Shown here one piece after another: positions 37,618 through 53,012 of a stretch of 64,000 nt of DNA (position 1 is its first letter; every line of letters begins with the position of its first letter). A program made the translations under genes and the position numbers. The DNA comes from Sphingomonas sp. (lineage in GTDB: Bacteria > Pseudomonadota > Alphaproteobacteria > Sphingomonadales > Sphingomonadaceae). A model generated the notes under the pieces. The model saw nothing but the letters and a program-made list of their open reading frames with translations, searched no databases and was not told the DNA's origin. Location of the stretch: contig NZ_JANXNX010000062.1 in assembly GCF_025353885.1 (NCBI RefSeq), positions 1 through 64,000 of the forward strand, written 5' to 3'.

Positions 37618-38790
37618 CTAGTTGCGTCCGTTGTCGCCACGAGTATCGATCGTCGCCGTCATCGAGAGGCCCACCCGCAGCGGATGGACGCGCAGTTCAC
37701 CGGCGTCCAGCGTAACCCGAACGGGCAGGCGCTGAACAACCTTGATCCAGTTGCCGGTCGCATTTTGTGCCGGGATAAGCGAGAACGCCGCACCGGTGCC
37801 ACCGGCATAGCCCGTCACGCGACCATGATAAACGACGTCACTGCCGTAGAAATCGGAGGTGAGTTCGACTGGCTGGCCGACCCGGACCCGCCCGAACTGA
37901 CTTTCCTTGAAATTGGCGTCGACATAGACCGTTGCGAGGGGGACGAGCGTCATGATCGGCGCACCGGCAGCAATCCGCTGGCCAACCTGCACCTGGCGAT
38001 TGGCAACGATACCATCGATCGGGGCACGAATGACCGTGCGCGACAGGTCCAGCCTAGCCTTGTCGAGACGCGCCCGCGCCGATGCCACATCGGGTGTCGT
38101 CGAGATGGTTGTGCCCCGGGTCAGGGCCTCCGTCGCCGCTGCCTCGCTCAATGCCGAGGATCGCACCGCCTGCGCCGTCGCGATGCCCGCCGCAGCCAGA
38201 TCACGGGCCGCCCTGGCTGCCGAGAAGGAGGCGCGAGCGGACGACAATTCCTCGCCCGAGACAGCGCCACTCCCCACCAGCGCCTCGCGCCGGGCCAGAT
38301 CGACACGCGCGCGTTCGAACTGGGCGGCCGCGTCGGCGGCCTTGGCGCGTGCCTGCGCAATATCGGCGTCGCGGGCCTGGACCTGGGCGCGCGCAGCGCC
38401 GACGTTGGCGGCGGCCTGTCCGTATTTTTGCTGGGCCAGGAACAACGCGGCTTCGGCAGTCGCGACGTCGACCTTGGCATCGGCGTCGTCGATGACGACC
38501 AGCACGTCACCCTTGTGGACGACCTGCGTGCCACCGACGCGCACTTCGCGGACCGCTCCGGCCACCAGCGGCGTGACTTGCGCCGTGTCTGCGCCGACAT
38601 AAGCATTGTCGGTGTGAACCCGGCCAGCCTGGGTCAGGAAATACCAGACGCCCCACAGGATCGCGACTACCACCACGACCGCGGCAAGGATAAGGAACAG
38701 CGTCTTGCGCCGCGCGGCCTTGTCCACCGGCGACTTTTCGTCAGCTAGGGCCGTGTCGGACGGAAATTCGGAAGGATGGGCGTCGGCCAT
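37618..38790 (-). CDS. HlyD-family periplasmic adaptor (EmrA-like)
   Basis: 390 aa; one TM; 'VHTDNAYVGADTAQVTPLVAGAVREVRVGGTQVVHKGDVLVVID', 'RTVIRAPIDGIVANRQVQVGQ'. Confidence 0.94.
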   Translation of the reverse strand: MADAHPSEFPSDTALADEKSPVDKAARRKTLFLILAAVVVVVAILWGVWYFLTQAGRVHTDNAYVGADTAQVTPLVAGAVREVRVGGTQVVHKGDVLVVIDDADAKVDVATAEAALFLAQQKYGQAAANVGAARAQVQARDADIAQARAKAADAAAQFERARVDLARREALVGSGAVSGEELSSARASFSAARAARDLAAAGIATAQAVRSSALSEAAATEALTRGTTISTTPDVASARARLDKARLDLSRTVIRAPIDGIVANRQVQVGQRIAAGAPIMTLVPLATVYVDANFKESQFGRVRVGQPVELTSDFYGSDVVYHGRVTGYAGGTGAAFSLIPAQNATGNWIKVVQRLPVRVTLDAGELRVHPLRVGLSMTATIDTRGDNGRN

Positions 38791-40217
38791 TATCTGGCTC
38801 CTGATGAAATGCGAGTGTCGTGATAGCCGCCGCCAAGTGCGCGGATCAGGGCAATGTCAAGGACGATACGACGTGCCTCCAGGTCGGCGACGGCGCGCCG
38901 ACTGATGAGAACCGTGTCGTCGCCATTGAGGACGGGCAGTTGGTTCGACAGGCCACCTCGATACCGGATCGCAGCGATCTTGCGCGCTTCCTCGGCTGCA
39001 GCCAGAGCCTGGCGCTGTTCGGCCAGCCGGACATCGGCCGCTTGGCGGCTTGTCAGGGCATCGGCGGTCTGCTGAAGTGCGATGATCAACGTCGCATCGT
39101 AGCGCGAGACAGCTTCGTCATAATCAGCCCTGGCACCGCGATACCTTCCTGCCAGACGCCCGCCATCGAAGATTGGCAAACTGAAGGCCGCGCCGCCGTT
39201 ACCATAACTCGATCCGCTTTCGAATAGCTTACCCAGCCCCAGGGATTGCAGGCCCACGATCGCCGACAGGCTGATGTTGGGATAAAAGTCAGCCTTTGCG
39301 ACCTTGATCCGCTTTGCCGCGGCCTCGGCACGCAGTCGAGCGGCGACGATATCCGGGCGTCGTCCGACCAGATCGATCCCCGCGTTCGAAGGAATCCCGA
39401 CACCTGTTTCGCGCAAAGTCGGGCGCACGATCCGCCGGCCACGGTCGGGACCCGCACCCACCAGTGCGGCCAGTCTATGGCGCGTCAGGGCAATCGATTC
39501 GTCGAGTGCGGCAATATCGGCGCGCGCTGCCGGGACGCGCGATTCGGCCTGGCGGAGACTGCCGCGGGTGTCGACGCCGACGGCCACGCGCTGGCTGGTG
39601 AGGTCAACGGTCGCCTGCCGTATCTTAAGCGCGTCCTCTGCCACATCGCGTTGCATGTAATATTGCGCAAGCTGTGCGTAATTGGTCGCAATATCCGTGC
39701 TGAGCATCAGCCGGGCCTGCTCCAGATCAACGCGCACCGCCGCCGCCTCCGAGGTTGCCGCTGCCAGCGCGGCCCGGTCCTTGCCCCATATATCAAGGTT
39801 AAAGGAAAAGCTGCCGCTCAGCCTGCCTGTGTCCTGGATTCCTTTGGGCACGAACTGGGCGGGTATCCCCAGGTTGTAGCTTTGCTTGTTGCCACCCGCG
39901 ATGCCATCGAGCGTTGCGCTGGGCAGCAAGGCCGCCCCCGCCTGCTGCGACATCGCATCGGCCGCGCGGACCCGAGCGGTCGCGGTTGCCACGTCAGGCG
40001 ATCCGACAAGCGCTTCGTCGATCAACTGTGACAAGGCAGCGTCGCCAAATGTCGTCCACCATCGGTCTACTGGCCACCCAACCGCCGTTCCAGGAAGCGA
40101 AAGGGTAGCAGCCAGCGACGCCGCATCGCGCGGAGCGGGTGCCTGTCCCAGTCTGGGCATAGTGGCGCACCCGCCAACACAGGCAGCCAGAACGAGGGGG
40201 ACAACGAGCAAACGCAT
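38790..40217 (-). CDS. Efflux outer-membrane factor (NodT/OprM family lipoprotein)
   Basis: 475 aa; lipobox 'VPLVLAACVGGC'; 'GRRPDIVAARLRAEAAAKRIKVAKADFYPNISLSA'. Confidence 0.93.
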   Translation of the reverse strand: MRLLVVPLVLAACVGGCATMPRLGQAPAPRDAASLAATLSLPGTAVGWPVDRWWTTFGDAALSQLIDEALVGSPDVATATARVRAADAMSQQAGAALLPSATLDGIAGGNKQSYNLGIPAQFVPKGIQDTGRLSGSFSFNLDIWGKDRAALAAATSEAAAVRVDLEQARLMLSTDIATNYAQLAQYYMQRDVAEDALKIRQATVDLTSQRVAVGVDTRGSLRQAESRVPAARADIAALDESIALTRHRLAALVGAGPDRGRRIVRPTLRETGVGIPSNAGIDLVGRRPDIVAARLRAEAAAKRIKVAKADFYPNISLSAIVGLQSLGLGKLFESGSSYGNGGAAFSLPIFDGGRLAGRYRGARADYDEAVSRYDATLIIALQQTADALTSRQAADVRLAEQRQALAAAEEARKIAAIRYRGGLSNQLPVLNGDDTVLISRRAVADLEARRIVLDIALIRALGGGYHDTRISSGAR

Positions 40218-40229
40218 TTTTTCTAAACC

Positions 40230-40243
40230 GTACTATCTGGTAC
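40230..40243. promoter_or_regulatory. Candidate TetR operator A (GTACTATCTGGTAC)
   Basis: Reverse complement GTAC-CAGATA-GTAC matches operator B; 13 bp upstream of the outer-membrane-factor start. Confidence 0.6.
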
Positions 40244-40296
40244 ACCGGATGGAAGGTGCCCAATTCACTGAATCGAGCCGGTTGTCAATCGCAATG

Positions 40297-40310
40297 ATAC
40301 TTGATAGTAC
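40297..40310. promoter_or_regulatory. Candidate TetR operator B (ATACTTGATAGTAC)
   Basis: RTAC-YWGATA-GTAC motif shared with operator A; just upstream of the ATG at 40318. Confidence 0.6.
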
Positions 40311-40317
40311 ATTTCTC

Positions 40318-40950
40318 ATGGCCACTGCACTTTTGCCCAACGCCCCACTTCAGGATTCGCGCCGCTGCGCTTTCGTTGACGCAGCAAGACTCGCTTTTTT
40401 CGAGAATGGTTATGCGAGCACGACGATGTCGGCAATTTCCGCAGCGGTCGGCGGATCAAAGACGACGCTGTGGTCGTATTTCCCGTCGAAAGAAGCATTG
40501 TTTGCGGCTGTGATCGACGAAATCGTCGAACAATATGGTTGCGCCCTGTCCGTGGAATTCTCCCCGGACCAACCGGTGGACAATGTCCTTGAGCATTTTG
40601 CGGCCGCCATGCTTTCGACAATGCTATCCCCGCCGATCATCAGTCTCCACCGTTTGGTCACCGGCGAAGCAAGGCGTTTCCCCGAAATCGGCCAAATGTT
40701 TTATGAACGAGGTCCGAAACGAGGCAAGGCCCGCTTGGCGGTCTATATCCAGTTACTGATGGACGACGGGCGCCTGCGTGCCGGGGACGCCGCAATTGCC
40801 GCCCGCCAGTTCGCCGCAATGTGCCAGGGCAATGCATTCCAGAAGGCGCTCTATAGCGTCGAGTCTCCGAGCCCCGACGTGGTGGCTCGTGACATTACTG
40901 CGGCCATCGACTCTTTTCTGCGGGCCTGGGGACCCGACATTTCCCGTTAA
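40318..40950 (+). CDS. TetR/AcrR-family transcriptional regulator
   Basis: 'AFVDAARLAFFENGYASTTMSAISAAVGGSKTTLWSYFPSKEALFAAVIDEI' HTH; start assigned at 40318 (alternative ATG at 40294 would overlap operator B). Confidence 0.9.
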   Translation: MATALLPNAPLQDSRRCAFVDAARLAFFENGYASTTMSAISAAVGGSKTTLWSYFPSKEALFAAVIDEIVEQYGCALSVEFSPDQPVDNVLEHFAAAMLSTMLSPPIISLHRLVTGEARRFPEIGQMFYERGPKRGKARLAVYIQLLMDDGRLRAGDAAIAARQFAAMCQGNAFQKALYSVESPSPDVVARDITAAIDSFLRAWGPDISR

Positions 40951-40951
40951 G

Positions 40952-42745
40952 CTAGACGTCGTCGCCCATTCGCAGCGCCGCGATGAACGCCTCTTGCGGG
41001 ATGCTGACGCTGCCATATTCGCGCATCCGTTTCTTACCCTCTTTCTGCTTGTCGAGCAGCTTCTTCTTTCGGCTGATGTCGCCGCCATAGCATTTCGCAG
41101 TGACATCTTTGCGCATTGCGGCGATGGTCTCACGCGCGATGACCTTGCCACCGATGGCCGCCTGGATCGGGATTTTGAACAGATGGCGGGGGATCAAATC
41201 CTTCAGCCGCTCGCACATCCCCCTGCCCCGCGCTTCGGCGGTGCCACGATGAACGATCATGCTGAGGGCATCGACGGGCTCGGCATTGACCATGATGTTC
41301 ATCTTCACCAGATCGCCCTCACGGTGGCCGATCTGGTGATAGTCGAAACTGGCGTACCCGCGTGAGATCGACTTCAACCGGTCATAGAAATCGAAGACCA
41401 CCTCGTTCAACGGCAACTCATAGGTCACCTGCGCGCGGCCACCGACATAGGTCAGGTTCTTCTGGATACCGCGACGATCCTGGCAAAGTTTCAGGATCGA
41501 CCCGAGATATTCGTCCGGCACATAAATCACCGCCTCGATCCACGGCTCTTCTATGAAGTCGATCCGGCTTGCATCGGGCATATCGGCGGGGTTGTGGAGT
41601 TCGATGACTCCGCCACCGTGGTTCATGTGAATTTCATAGATCACGCTTGGTGCGGTGGTAATCAGGTCCAGGTCATATTCGCGGGTCAGGCGCTCCTGAA
41701 TGATCTCCAGGTGGAGCAACCCAAGGAATCCGCACCGAAAGCCGAACCCCAGGGCCGCGCTGCTTTCGGTTTCAAAGCTGAAGCTGGCATCGTTCAGCCG
41801 CAGCTTGCTGATGCTCTCGCGCAGTTTTTCGAAGTCGTTGGCATCGACCGGGAACAACCCGCAGAACACCACCGGCTGCACTTCCTTGAAGCCCGGCAAT
41901 GCCTCCAAGGCAGGCCGCTTGGCATCGGTCACCGTGTCACCGACGCGGGTCTGCGCCACTTCCTTGATTTGTGCGGTGATGAAGCCGATCTCGCCCGCCG
42001 CCAGTTCGGGAAGGATTTCCATCTTGGGCCGCATGCAGCCGACGCGGTCGACCAGATGCTTGGTGCCCGCTGCCATGAACTGGATTTCCTGACCTTTACG
42101 CAGGACACCGTCGATCACGCGGATCAGGATGACGACGCCAAGGTAGGGATCGTACCAGCTATCCACCAGCATCGCCTTCAACGGGGCGTCGCGGTCACCC
42201 TTGGGCGGAGGGATCCGTTCCACGATCGCGTCCAGCACTTCCTCGATACCGATCCCCGACTTGGCCGACGTCATCACCGCGCGCGACGCGTCGAGGCCGA
42301 TGATGTCCTCGATTTCCTTGCGCACCATTTCCGGCTCGGCGGCGGGCAGGTCGATTTTGTTGATAACGGGCACGATCTCATGGTCATGCTCGATCGACTG
42401 GTAAACATTGGCGAGCGTCTGCGCCTCGACACCCTGCGCCGCATCGACCACCAGCAGCGCTCCTTCGCACGCGGCGAGGCTGCGGCTGACTTCATAGGCG
42501 AAATCGACATGGCCCGGCGTGTCCATCAGGTTGAGCTCATAGCCCTTCCAGTTCAGGCGTACCGTCTGCGCCTTGATCGTGATGCCGCGCTCTTTTTCGA
42601 TGTCCATGTTATCCAGGACCTGCGACGACATTTCGCGTGCGGTCAGGCCGCCGGTCGTCTGGATCAACCGGTCTGCCAGTGTGGACTTGCCGTGATCGAT
42701 ATGGGCGATGATCGAGAAATTGCGGATCTTGTCGAGAGGTGTCAT
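40952..42745 (-). CDS. lepA: Elongation factor 4
   Basis: 597 aa; '[28 protein letters not shown]', '[39 protein letters not shown]'. Confidence 0.98.
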   Translation of the reverse strand: MTPLDKIRNFSIIAHIDHGKSTLADRLIQTTGGLTAREMSSQVLDNMDIEKERGITIKAQTVRLNWKGYELNLMDTPGHVDFAYEVSRSLAACEGALLVVDAAQGVEAQTLANVYQSIEHDHEIVPVINKIDLPAAEPEMVRKEIEDIIGLDASRAVMTSAKSGIGIEEVLDAIVERIPPPKGDRDAPLKAMLVDSWYDPYLGVVILIRVIDGVLRKGQEIQFMAAGTKHLVDRVGCMRPKMEILPELAAGEIGFITAQIKEVAQTRVGDTVTDAKRPALEALPGFKEVQPVVFCGLFPVDANDFEKLRESISKLRLNDASFSFETESSAALGFGFRCGFLGLLHLEIIQERLTREYDLDLITTAPSVIYEIHMNHGGGVIELHNPADMPDASRIDFIEEPWIEAVIYVPDEYLGSILKLCQDRRGIQKNLTYVGGRAQVTYELPLNEVVFDFYDRLKSISRGYASFDYHQIGHREGDLVKMNIMVNAEPVDALSMIVHRGTAEARGRGMCERLKDLIPRHLFKIPIQAAIGGKVIARETIAAMRKDVTAKCYGGDISRKKKLLDKQKEGKKRMREYGSVSIPQEAFIAALRMGDDV

Positions 42746-42882
42746 CGCCCGCGCCTAGCAGGGGATCGCGCACGAGTCAGCCGGACAAGTCACATCGATG
42801 CACAAAGGGTCGCTTTCCGTTATATTTTTCGGCATACGACCTCTTAAGGGCGCAAAAAACTATCCATTTCGAAACGGGGAAT

Positions 42883-43848
42883 ATGATGTTTAGAAAAGCT
42901 TTGCTTGCCGGAGCCGCGTGTTCGCTCGTGGCGACCGGTCCCGCATTTGCCGGACCTGCCAGACCATCAGGTACGCAACGCACCCAGGAAGCGGCAATGA
43001 CCGACGTTCCGCGCTGCACGCGCAAACTGGGCACCGTGTCGGTCATGGACGGTGACGACCCATCGGGCTGGACGCAATTCCAGCTGACCGGTCCGCAAAA
43101 ACTGATCAAGGTGCTGGTGCAGCGATCGGGTTGCTTCAACTTGGTCGATCGCGGCTCGGGTCTCAGCGCGGCGCAGCGCGAACGCGACATCGGTGGCGAC
43201 CTTGGCCTTCAGCGGCGCTCAAACGTCGGGCAGGGCCAGATCAAGGCAGCCGATTACGTTCTGGTTGCCGAAGTCCAGGCGTCGAACCGCAACTCGGGCG
43301 GCAGCGCCATCGGTGCTGGCATCGGCGGGCTCGTTGGTGGCCGCTTCGGCGGGCTCGTCGGCGGGATCGGCAGCAAGAAGATGGAGGCGAATACCGTCCT
43401 GTCGCTGACCAACGTCCGCACGACCGAAACCATTGCGGTCCAGGATGGCTATGCTGTCAAGAACAGCCTGAGCTTCGGTGCCGGTGGCGGCGCGGGCTTT
43501 TTCGGCGGCGGTGCAGCGGCAGTCGGCGGCGGTTACGACAATACCGACATCGGTCGCATCGTGACGCTGGCCTTCATCCAGGCGTATTCAAAGATGGTCA
43601 TGGACCTTGGGCTGGTTCGCCCGGGCAGCGTCGGCACCGCCGAAGCCACGCCGACCAAGACCTATACCGCGATGGGATCTGTCGCGATGCGCGCGACTGC
43701 CGCGCCGGGAGGACGCGTCGTTCGGACCGCGCCCGGAGGCACGATCCTCTATCCGACCGGCCGCAAGGAGGGTTTGTGGTGGGAAGTTACGGATGAAAAC
43801 GATAACACCGGCTGGGTCCTCAACACCCGGCTCGCACCCTCGCAATAA
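42883..43848 (+). CDS. CsgG/HfaB-like secreted protein with C-terminal SH3-like domain
   Basis: Signal peptide; CsgG-like 'LIKVLVQRSGCFNLVDRG...RERDIG...ADYVLVAEVQ...'; C-terminal 'VVRTAPGGTILYPTGRKEGLWWEVTDENDNTGWVLNTRLA'. Confidence 0.8.
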   Translation: MMFRKALLAGAACSLVATGPAFAGPARPSGTQRTQEAAMTDVPRCTRKLGTVSVMDGDDPSGWTQFQLTGPQKLIKVLVQRSGCFNLVDRGSGLSAAQRERDIGGDLGLQRRSNVGQGQIKAADYVLVAEVQASNRNSGGSAIGAGIGGLVGGRFGGLVGGIGSKKMEANTVLSLTNVRTTETIAVQDGYAVKNSLSFGAGGGAGFFGGGAAAVGGGYDNTDIGRIVTLAFIQAYSKMVMDLGLVRPGSVGTAEATPTKTYTAMGSVAMRATAAPGGRVVRTAPGGTILYPTGRKEGLWWEVTDENDNTGWVLNTRLAPSQ

Positions 43849-43861
43849 TCCAGCATGATCC

Positions 43862-43896
43862 TGTCATCCCCGCCGGTAAGCCACCGGCGGGGACGA
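43862..43896. terminator. GC-rich hairpin (REP-like)
   Basis: GTCATCCCCGCCGGT-aagcc-ACCGGCGGGGACGAC just downstream of the CsgG-like gene. Confidence 0.5.
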
Positions 43897-43958
43897 CTTG
43901 CGCCGCTTGGCAAATCGCCTAGCATCGGCCCTGACGATGACGTCGGGAGAGCAAAACA

Positions 43959-45269
43959 TTGCGCCACATTGCCATTATCGGATCGGGTCCCGCCGGATAT
44001 TATACTGCCGAGGCCTGCCAGAAAGCTTTCGGCGACGACGTCCGCATCGACATCATCGACCGGATGCCCGTCCCCTACGGCCTCATCCGCACGGGCGTTG
44101 CACCTGACCACCAGTCGATCAAGGCCGTTGCGCGGCGCTTCGAAAGCGTTTCGCTCAGCGACAACGTCCGCTTCGTCGGCAATGTTGCCGTCGGTCGCGA
44201 CGTGGGCATCGCCGAACTTCAATCACTTTACGACGCGGTCGTGCTCGCCACTGGAGCACCTGCGGACCTGAAGCTCGACGTTCCCGGTGCCGACTTGCCC
44301 GGCGTCACTGGGTCGGCGGCGTTCGTCGGCTGGTATAACGGCCACCCCGATTTCGCCGATCTTGACCCGCCGCTGCAGGGTCCCGGGGCGGTCGTGGTCG
44401 GCAACGGCAATGTCGCACTCGACGTCGCGCGCATCCTCAGCAAGACCCGTGGCGAATTCGCGGGCTCGGATATCGCCGGGCATGCCCTCGATGCGCTCGA
44501 TCATTCGGGGATCACCCGCGTGACCTTGCTCGGGCGGCGCGGGCCGCACCAGATCGCCATGACACCGAAGGAACTGGGTGAACTCGGGCGCCTGGAACGT
44601 GCCCAGCCGTTCGTCGCGCACGCCCATCTGCCGCATGACGATGAAGATGCCAGCCTGGAACCCGGGTTGCGCAAGTCGGTCGGCCATCTCCGCAGCTTTG
44701 CCGCAACCGAACACGGCGGAAAGGCAATCGCCATCGACTTCGACTTTTACGCACGGCCCGTCGCGATCGAGGGCGATGGCCGGGTGGAGCGCATCGTCGT
44801 CGAACGCACTCGCCTGGATGACCGGCAACGCCCGGTCGGCACCGGTGAAACCTATGCCATCCCCGCCAGCCTCGTGATCGCGTGTATCGGATACCGCACG
44901 CCCCCGATCGACGGCGTCCCCTATGACGCGCGCCGGGGGCGGTTCGCCAACGACGAGGGTCGGATCCTGCCCGGCCTGTATTGCGTCGGCTGGGCGCGGC
45001 GCGGTCCAAGCGGGACAATCGGCACCAACCGGCCCGACGGCTATATGATCGCCGATCATATCGTTGCCGATATCGCAGCAGGCGCGGGGAAGACCGGACG
45101 CGCCGGCCTCGATGCGCTGCTTGCCACCCGCGCGGTCGATGTCGTGACCTTTCGCGACTGGCAAAAAATCGAAACCGCCGAGGCCGCCCGCGCCCGCGCC
45201 GGAGCACCGCGCGAAAAGTTCGTGGACGTCGCGGACATGCTCGCAGCCGGCCATTCGGAACAGGGTTGA
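43959..45269 (+). CDS. FAD-dependent ferredoxin/adrenodoxin-type NADP+ reductase (FprA-like)
   Basis: 436 aa; 'IAIIGSGPAGYYTAEACQ', 'VPYGLIRTGVAPDHQSIKAV', 'VVVGNGNVALDVARIL', 'GWARRGPSGTIGTNRPD'; TTG start. Confidence 0.93.
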   Translation: MRHIAIIGSGPAGYYTAEACQKAFGDDVRIDIIDRMPVPYGLIRTGVAPDHQSIKAVARRFESVSLSDNVRFVGNVAVGRDVGIAELQSLYDAVVLATGAPADLKLDVPGADLPGVTGSAAFVGWYNGHPDFADLDPPLQGPGAVVVGNGNVALDVARILSKTRGEFAGSDIAGHALDALDHSGITRVTLLGRRGPHQIAMTPKELGELGRLERAQPFVAHAHLPHDDEDASLEPGLRKSVGHLRSFAATEHGGKAIAIDFDFYARPVAIEGDGRVERIVVERTRLDDRQRPVGTGETYAIPASLVIACIGYRTPPIDGVPYDARRGRFANDEGRILPGLYCVGWARRGPSGTIGTNRPDGYMIADHIVADIAAGAGKTGRAGLDALLATRAVDVVTFRDWQKIETAEAARARAGAPREKFVDVADMLAAGHSEQG

Positions 45270-45331
45270 TGCCCGCGAGACGCTTCGCTAAATACCGCTG
45301 ACTGCTGCGCCTCGGCGTGACATTCGACGGT

Positions 45332-45408
45332 CGGGGAATAGCTCAGCCCGGTAGAGCACTGCCTTCGGGAGGCAGGGGCCGGAGGTTCGAATCCTCTTTC
45401 CCCGACCA
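45332..45408 (+). tRNA. tRNA-Pro (anticodon CGG)
   Basis: Acceptor CGGGGAA/TTCCCCG, anticodon arm CTGCC-TTCGGGA-GGCAG, T-loop GGTTCGAATCC, encoded CCA. Confidence 0.95.
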
Positions 45409-45430
45409 GTGATCCAGCCTGACGATCTGA

Positions 45431-47404
45431 CTATTTCGCAACGGCGGCGGCAATGAAACTGTTGCTGCTCGCGAGCAATTTCTCACGCGCGGACGAATTT
45501 TCCAGCTGATGATCAAGCCCTGGAAAGGTGATCAGGTCGACCTTGGCTCCGGCTGACCGCAATCGCGACGCCATCAGTGTCGATTCGGCATAGTCAACGT
45601 TCGCGTCCATTGTGCCATGGATCAGCAGCACGGGCACCTTGATCCTTTGCGCGTTCTGGGCAGGCGACCCCGCAACGATATGCGGCCCCGAACCGATATA
45701 TTGCTGCGACAGCCGGTCGTCGGTCCAACCCGCACGTTCCCGCTTTAGCATTGCGAGGTCGGTCACCGGCGCGATCGCTACCACCGCCTTGAACAGGTCG
45801 GGTGCAACCACAGCCGATTGAAGCGCCGCATATCCGCCATAGGACCAGCCGACGACGGCAAGGCGAGCGGGGTTGGCAATGCCCTGTTTGACCAGCCAGC
45901 GACCGGCGTCGGTAACGTCACCGATGGCGATCTGCCAAGACTGGAAGCCGTTCTTTTCGAACCAGGAATCACCATAGCCCGACGAGCCCCGGAACTGCGG
46001 CTGCAGCACGGCATAGCCTTGGCTTGCATAATATTGCGGAAGCCAGTCGAAACCCCATTCGTCGCGCGACGCGGGGCCGCCATGGGGTAGCACGATGGCC
46101 GGCAAACCCTTGGCACTTGTGATGTTCGGAGGCAGCGTCAGATAGGCCGGGATCAGCGTTCCGTCCGCCGCCGGATAGGTGATCGCTTTCATGTGGCCCA
46201 GCGACCGCCCCTCGAGTTGGGGTCGCGCCGGAAAGAGGATGTGAAGGTCACGCTTGTCGCGATCGTAGAGATAATACACGCCCGGATCGTCGTCGCTCCC
46301 GGCAAAGATAAGCAGCTTTCGCTCGTCGATGCTCGAGTCCACGATCCGCATCAGGGGCTGCTTGGGCACCGCTTTGCCGAGCGACACCATCAGGTTCTGC
46401 AATGCGACGTCGAAAAAAATCATGCTGCGCGCATCGGTCTGATAGGTCGCGCCGACCACCCGGTTGCGGCGTCCGATCTGCACCAGGTCGTCGATATCGA
46501 CGTCGGGTCGGCTGGCAACCATCCGTTCGGTCGAAGTTCCATCGAGCGCCATCGAGTAGATCGCGTTGCGCCCGTCGGCGTGCTTGAACCCGTACGCGAT
46601 ATTCAACGTTGGGCTTACCGCCAGGGGCATGAAACCAGTCTTTGCCTCGTCGTTATATTGCGACAGTCTTTGCCAAGCGCTCTCGCCCGCCTTGCGAAAG
46701 AAATAGGTGTTGACGCCAGTCTGCATCCCGCCGGTGTCGTGGCCTTCTGAGCCATAGATGCGGACTGCGCCTAGCCCGTCGGACAGATAGGTAAAGGCGT
46801 CGCGTCGCGGCGCTTCGACGGCGCGCACCGATCCGGTCCGGGTGTCGACCAGGTCAACCGCAAGCCCTTCGCTGCTAGACCCCAATTTGCTGCCGATCCT
46901 GTCGTCGGGTAGGTGGGGCCGGGACATAAGGACGACACCATCCTGCCCGGGCAGCCAGTCGATAACGTCGCCTCCACCAAGTAGCAGTCCGCGGCTGTTG
47001 GCATTCTGGCGACTGCTGATCTGCTTTAGGTTGGTCCCGTCGATGTCGATTGCAAACAGTCGCGAGAACGAGACCTTGCGGCCATCGACATCGGTCGTGC
47101 CATAGATCATGCACACCAGCCGCGCGTTCGACACCCAATGGCACCGCTTCAGACGCTCGCCGACTCGGTTGCTCGCGATGACGGCGCGCGGCACAGCGTT
47201 TTCGGTCACGCCGCGGACGACGAGGATCGAGCCAACGTCGGTCGGCGTCAGGTAGGCAACCTGCGTCCCGTCGGGTGACAGGCTGACCTGCTCGACCGCT
47301 TCACGCGCGCCGAAGGCAGCCGCATTGTCGGGCGACGTTTGTGCGAAAGCGGTTGCGGAGGATGCCAATCCGATGAACAGCGCCAGCCAGTATTTTGCTT
47401 TCAC
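45431..47404 (-). CDS. S9 family (prolyl oligopeptidase-like) secreted peptidase
   Basis: 657 aa; signal peptide; '[34 protein letters not shown]', '[11 protein letters not shown]'. Confidence 0.93.
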   Translation of the reverse strand: MKAKYWLALFIGLASSATAFAQTSPDNAAAFGAREAVEQVSLSPDGTQVAYLTPTDVGSILVVRGVTENAVPRAVIASNRVGERLKRCHWVSNARLVCMIYGTTDVDGRKVSFSRLFAIDIDGTNLKQISSRQNANSRGLLLGGGDVIDWLPGQDGVVLMSRPHLPDDRIGSKLGSSSEGLAVDLVDTRTGSVRAVEAPRRDAFTYLSDGLGAVRIYGSEGHDTGGMQTGVNTYFFRKAGESAWQRLSQYNDEAKTGFMPLAVSPTLNIAYGFKHADGRNAIYSMALDGTSTERMVASRPDVDIDDLVQIGRRNRVVGATYQTDARSMIFFDVALQNLMVSLGKAVPKQPLMRIVDSSIDERKLLIFAGSDDDPGVYYLYDRDKRDLHILFPARPQLEGRSLGHMKAITYPAADGTLIPAYLTLPPNITSAKGLPAIVLPHGGPASRDEWGFDWLPQYYASQGYAVLQPQFRGSSGYGDSWFEKNGFQSWQIAIGDVTDAGRWLVKQGIANPARLAVVGWSYGGYAALQSAVVAPDLFKAVVAIAPVTDLAMLKRERAGWTDDRLSQQYIGSGPHIVAGSPAQNAQRIKVPVLLIHGTMDANVDYAESTLMASRLRSAGAKVDLITFPGLDHQLENSSAREKLLASSNSFIAAAVAK

Positions 47405-47592
47405 TCAAGTTCCTGTCTGACCGACTGAACGGATGGCCTGATCCCACCCTCGACAAATGTATAGCTCTGGCTGTGTCCGAAGCAAGATGGCTCGCCTTTC
47501 CACAAAGGCTGCGTGATGATGGACGCAGGCACGCTCCCGACGCTAAGGATCGATGAACGGCCAGAGCGGGCCGACTCAATCAGGAGAGACGT

Positions 47593-49530
<1,938 letters not shown>

Positions 49531-49552
49531 GGATTGGAGTTGCTCCTCACCC

Positions 49553-52268
<2,716 letters not shown>

Positions 52269-52290
52269 TCCGGCCTGATCGTCGTGATTG

Positions 52291-52965
52291 TCAGGGTTCG
52301 GCAATACGGCGATGGACCACCGCCATCCCCAGATCGGGATACCAGGCCCGTGCGCCTTCAGGTTCCGCATCGGCGGCGATTACGGCCAACTGGCGGTTAA
52401 CTTTCGACCGGTGGTGCATCCGCGCGGTGTTTTCCTGGCCGATGTAGCAGCCCTTGGTGAAGCTGACCCCGTTCAACTCGCGGGCGTTCGCCTCCAGCCA
52501 CAACGTCTTGTCCTGTCCCAGTTCGTCCGCCCCCTCCGCCACGCCAGCCGACAGGCGATGCGCGTGCCAGCCCGTCGCTCCACCATCGGGCGCGGCAATC
52601 CAGCGGTTGCCGAGCGCGGCGCTACGGGGGTCGGGTGTCGTCCCTTGGGTCAGCGACCAGTGCACCGCTAGCGCCGGATCGCGGGCGATGGTGATCGGAC
52701 GGCGCAGGCGAAAGATGGACAGGCGACGGACCAGCGCCTCGGCCTGGGCCGCTTCGCAATCGATCAGGAGATCGTCACCGTCCGACCACACGATAAAATC
52801 GAACAACGCCTTGCCCTGCGGTGTTAGCAATCCGGCCCATACCGGCAGCGCCCCGGCGACGTCGTTGGTCACCAGCCCCTGCAGGAACCCGCGCACATCC
52901 TCTCCTGACAGCCGGATGACGGCGCGGTCGGGCAGAGTCGTGGCGGCTGATGTTGTTTCACTCAT
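52291..52965 (-). CDS. ygfZ: YgfZ/GcvT-like folate-binding Fe-S assembly protein
   Basis: 224 aa; 'VSFTKGCYIGQENTARMHHRSKVNRQLAVI' YgfZ signature (K-G-C-Y-x-G-Q-E). Confidence 0.9.
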   Translation of the reverse strand: MSETTSAATTLPDRAVIRLSGEDVRGFLQGLVTNDVAGALPVWAGLLTPQGKALFDFIVWSDGDDLLIDCEAAQAEALVRRLSIFRLRRPITIARDPALAVHWSLTQGTTPDPRSAALGNRWIAAPDGGATGWHAHRLSAGVAEGADELGQDKTLWLEANARELNGVSFTKGCYIGQENTARMHHRSKVNRQLAVIAADAEPEGARAWYPDLGMAVVHRRIAEP

Positions 52966-53012
52966 GCGGCTAATCTAGGGACTGGCCAGCGGAAACCCAA
53001 GCCGGAGCCCCA

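Noticed and set aside
41594-42847. 417-aa plus-strand ORF opposite lepA
   Set aside because: Antisense shadow of a highly conserved gene.
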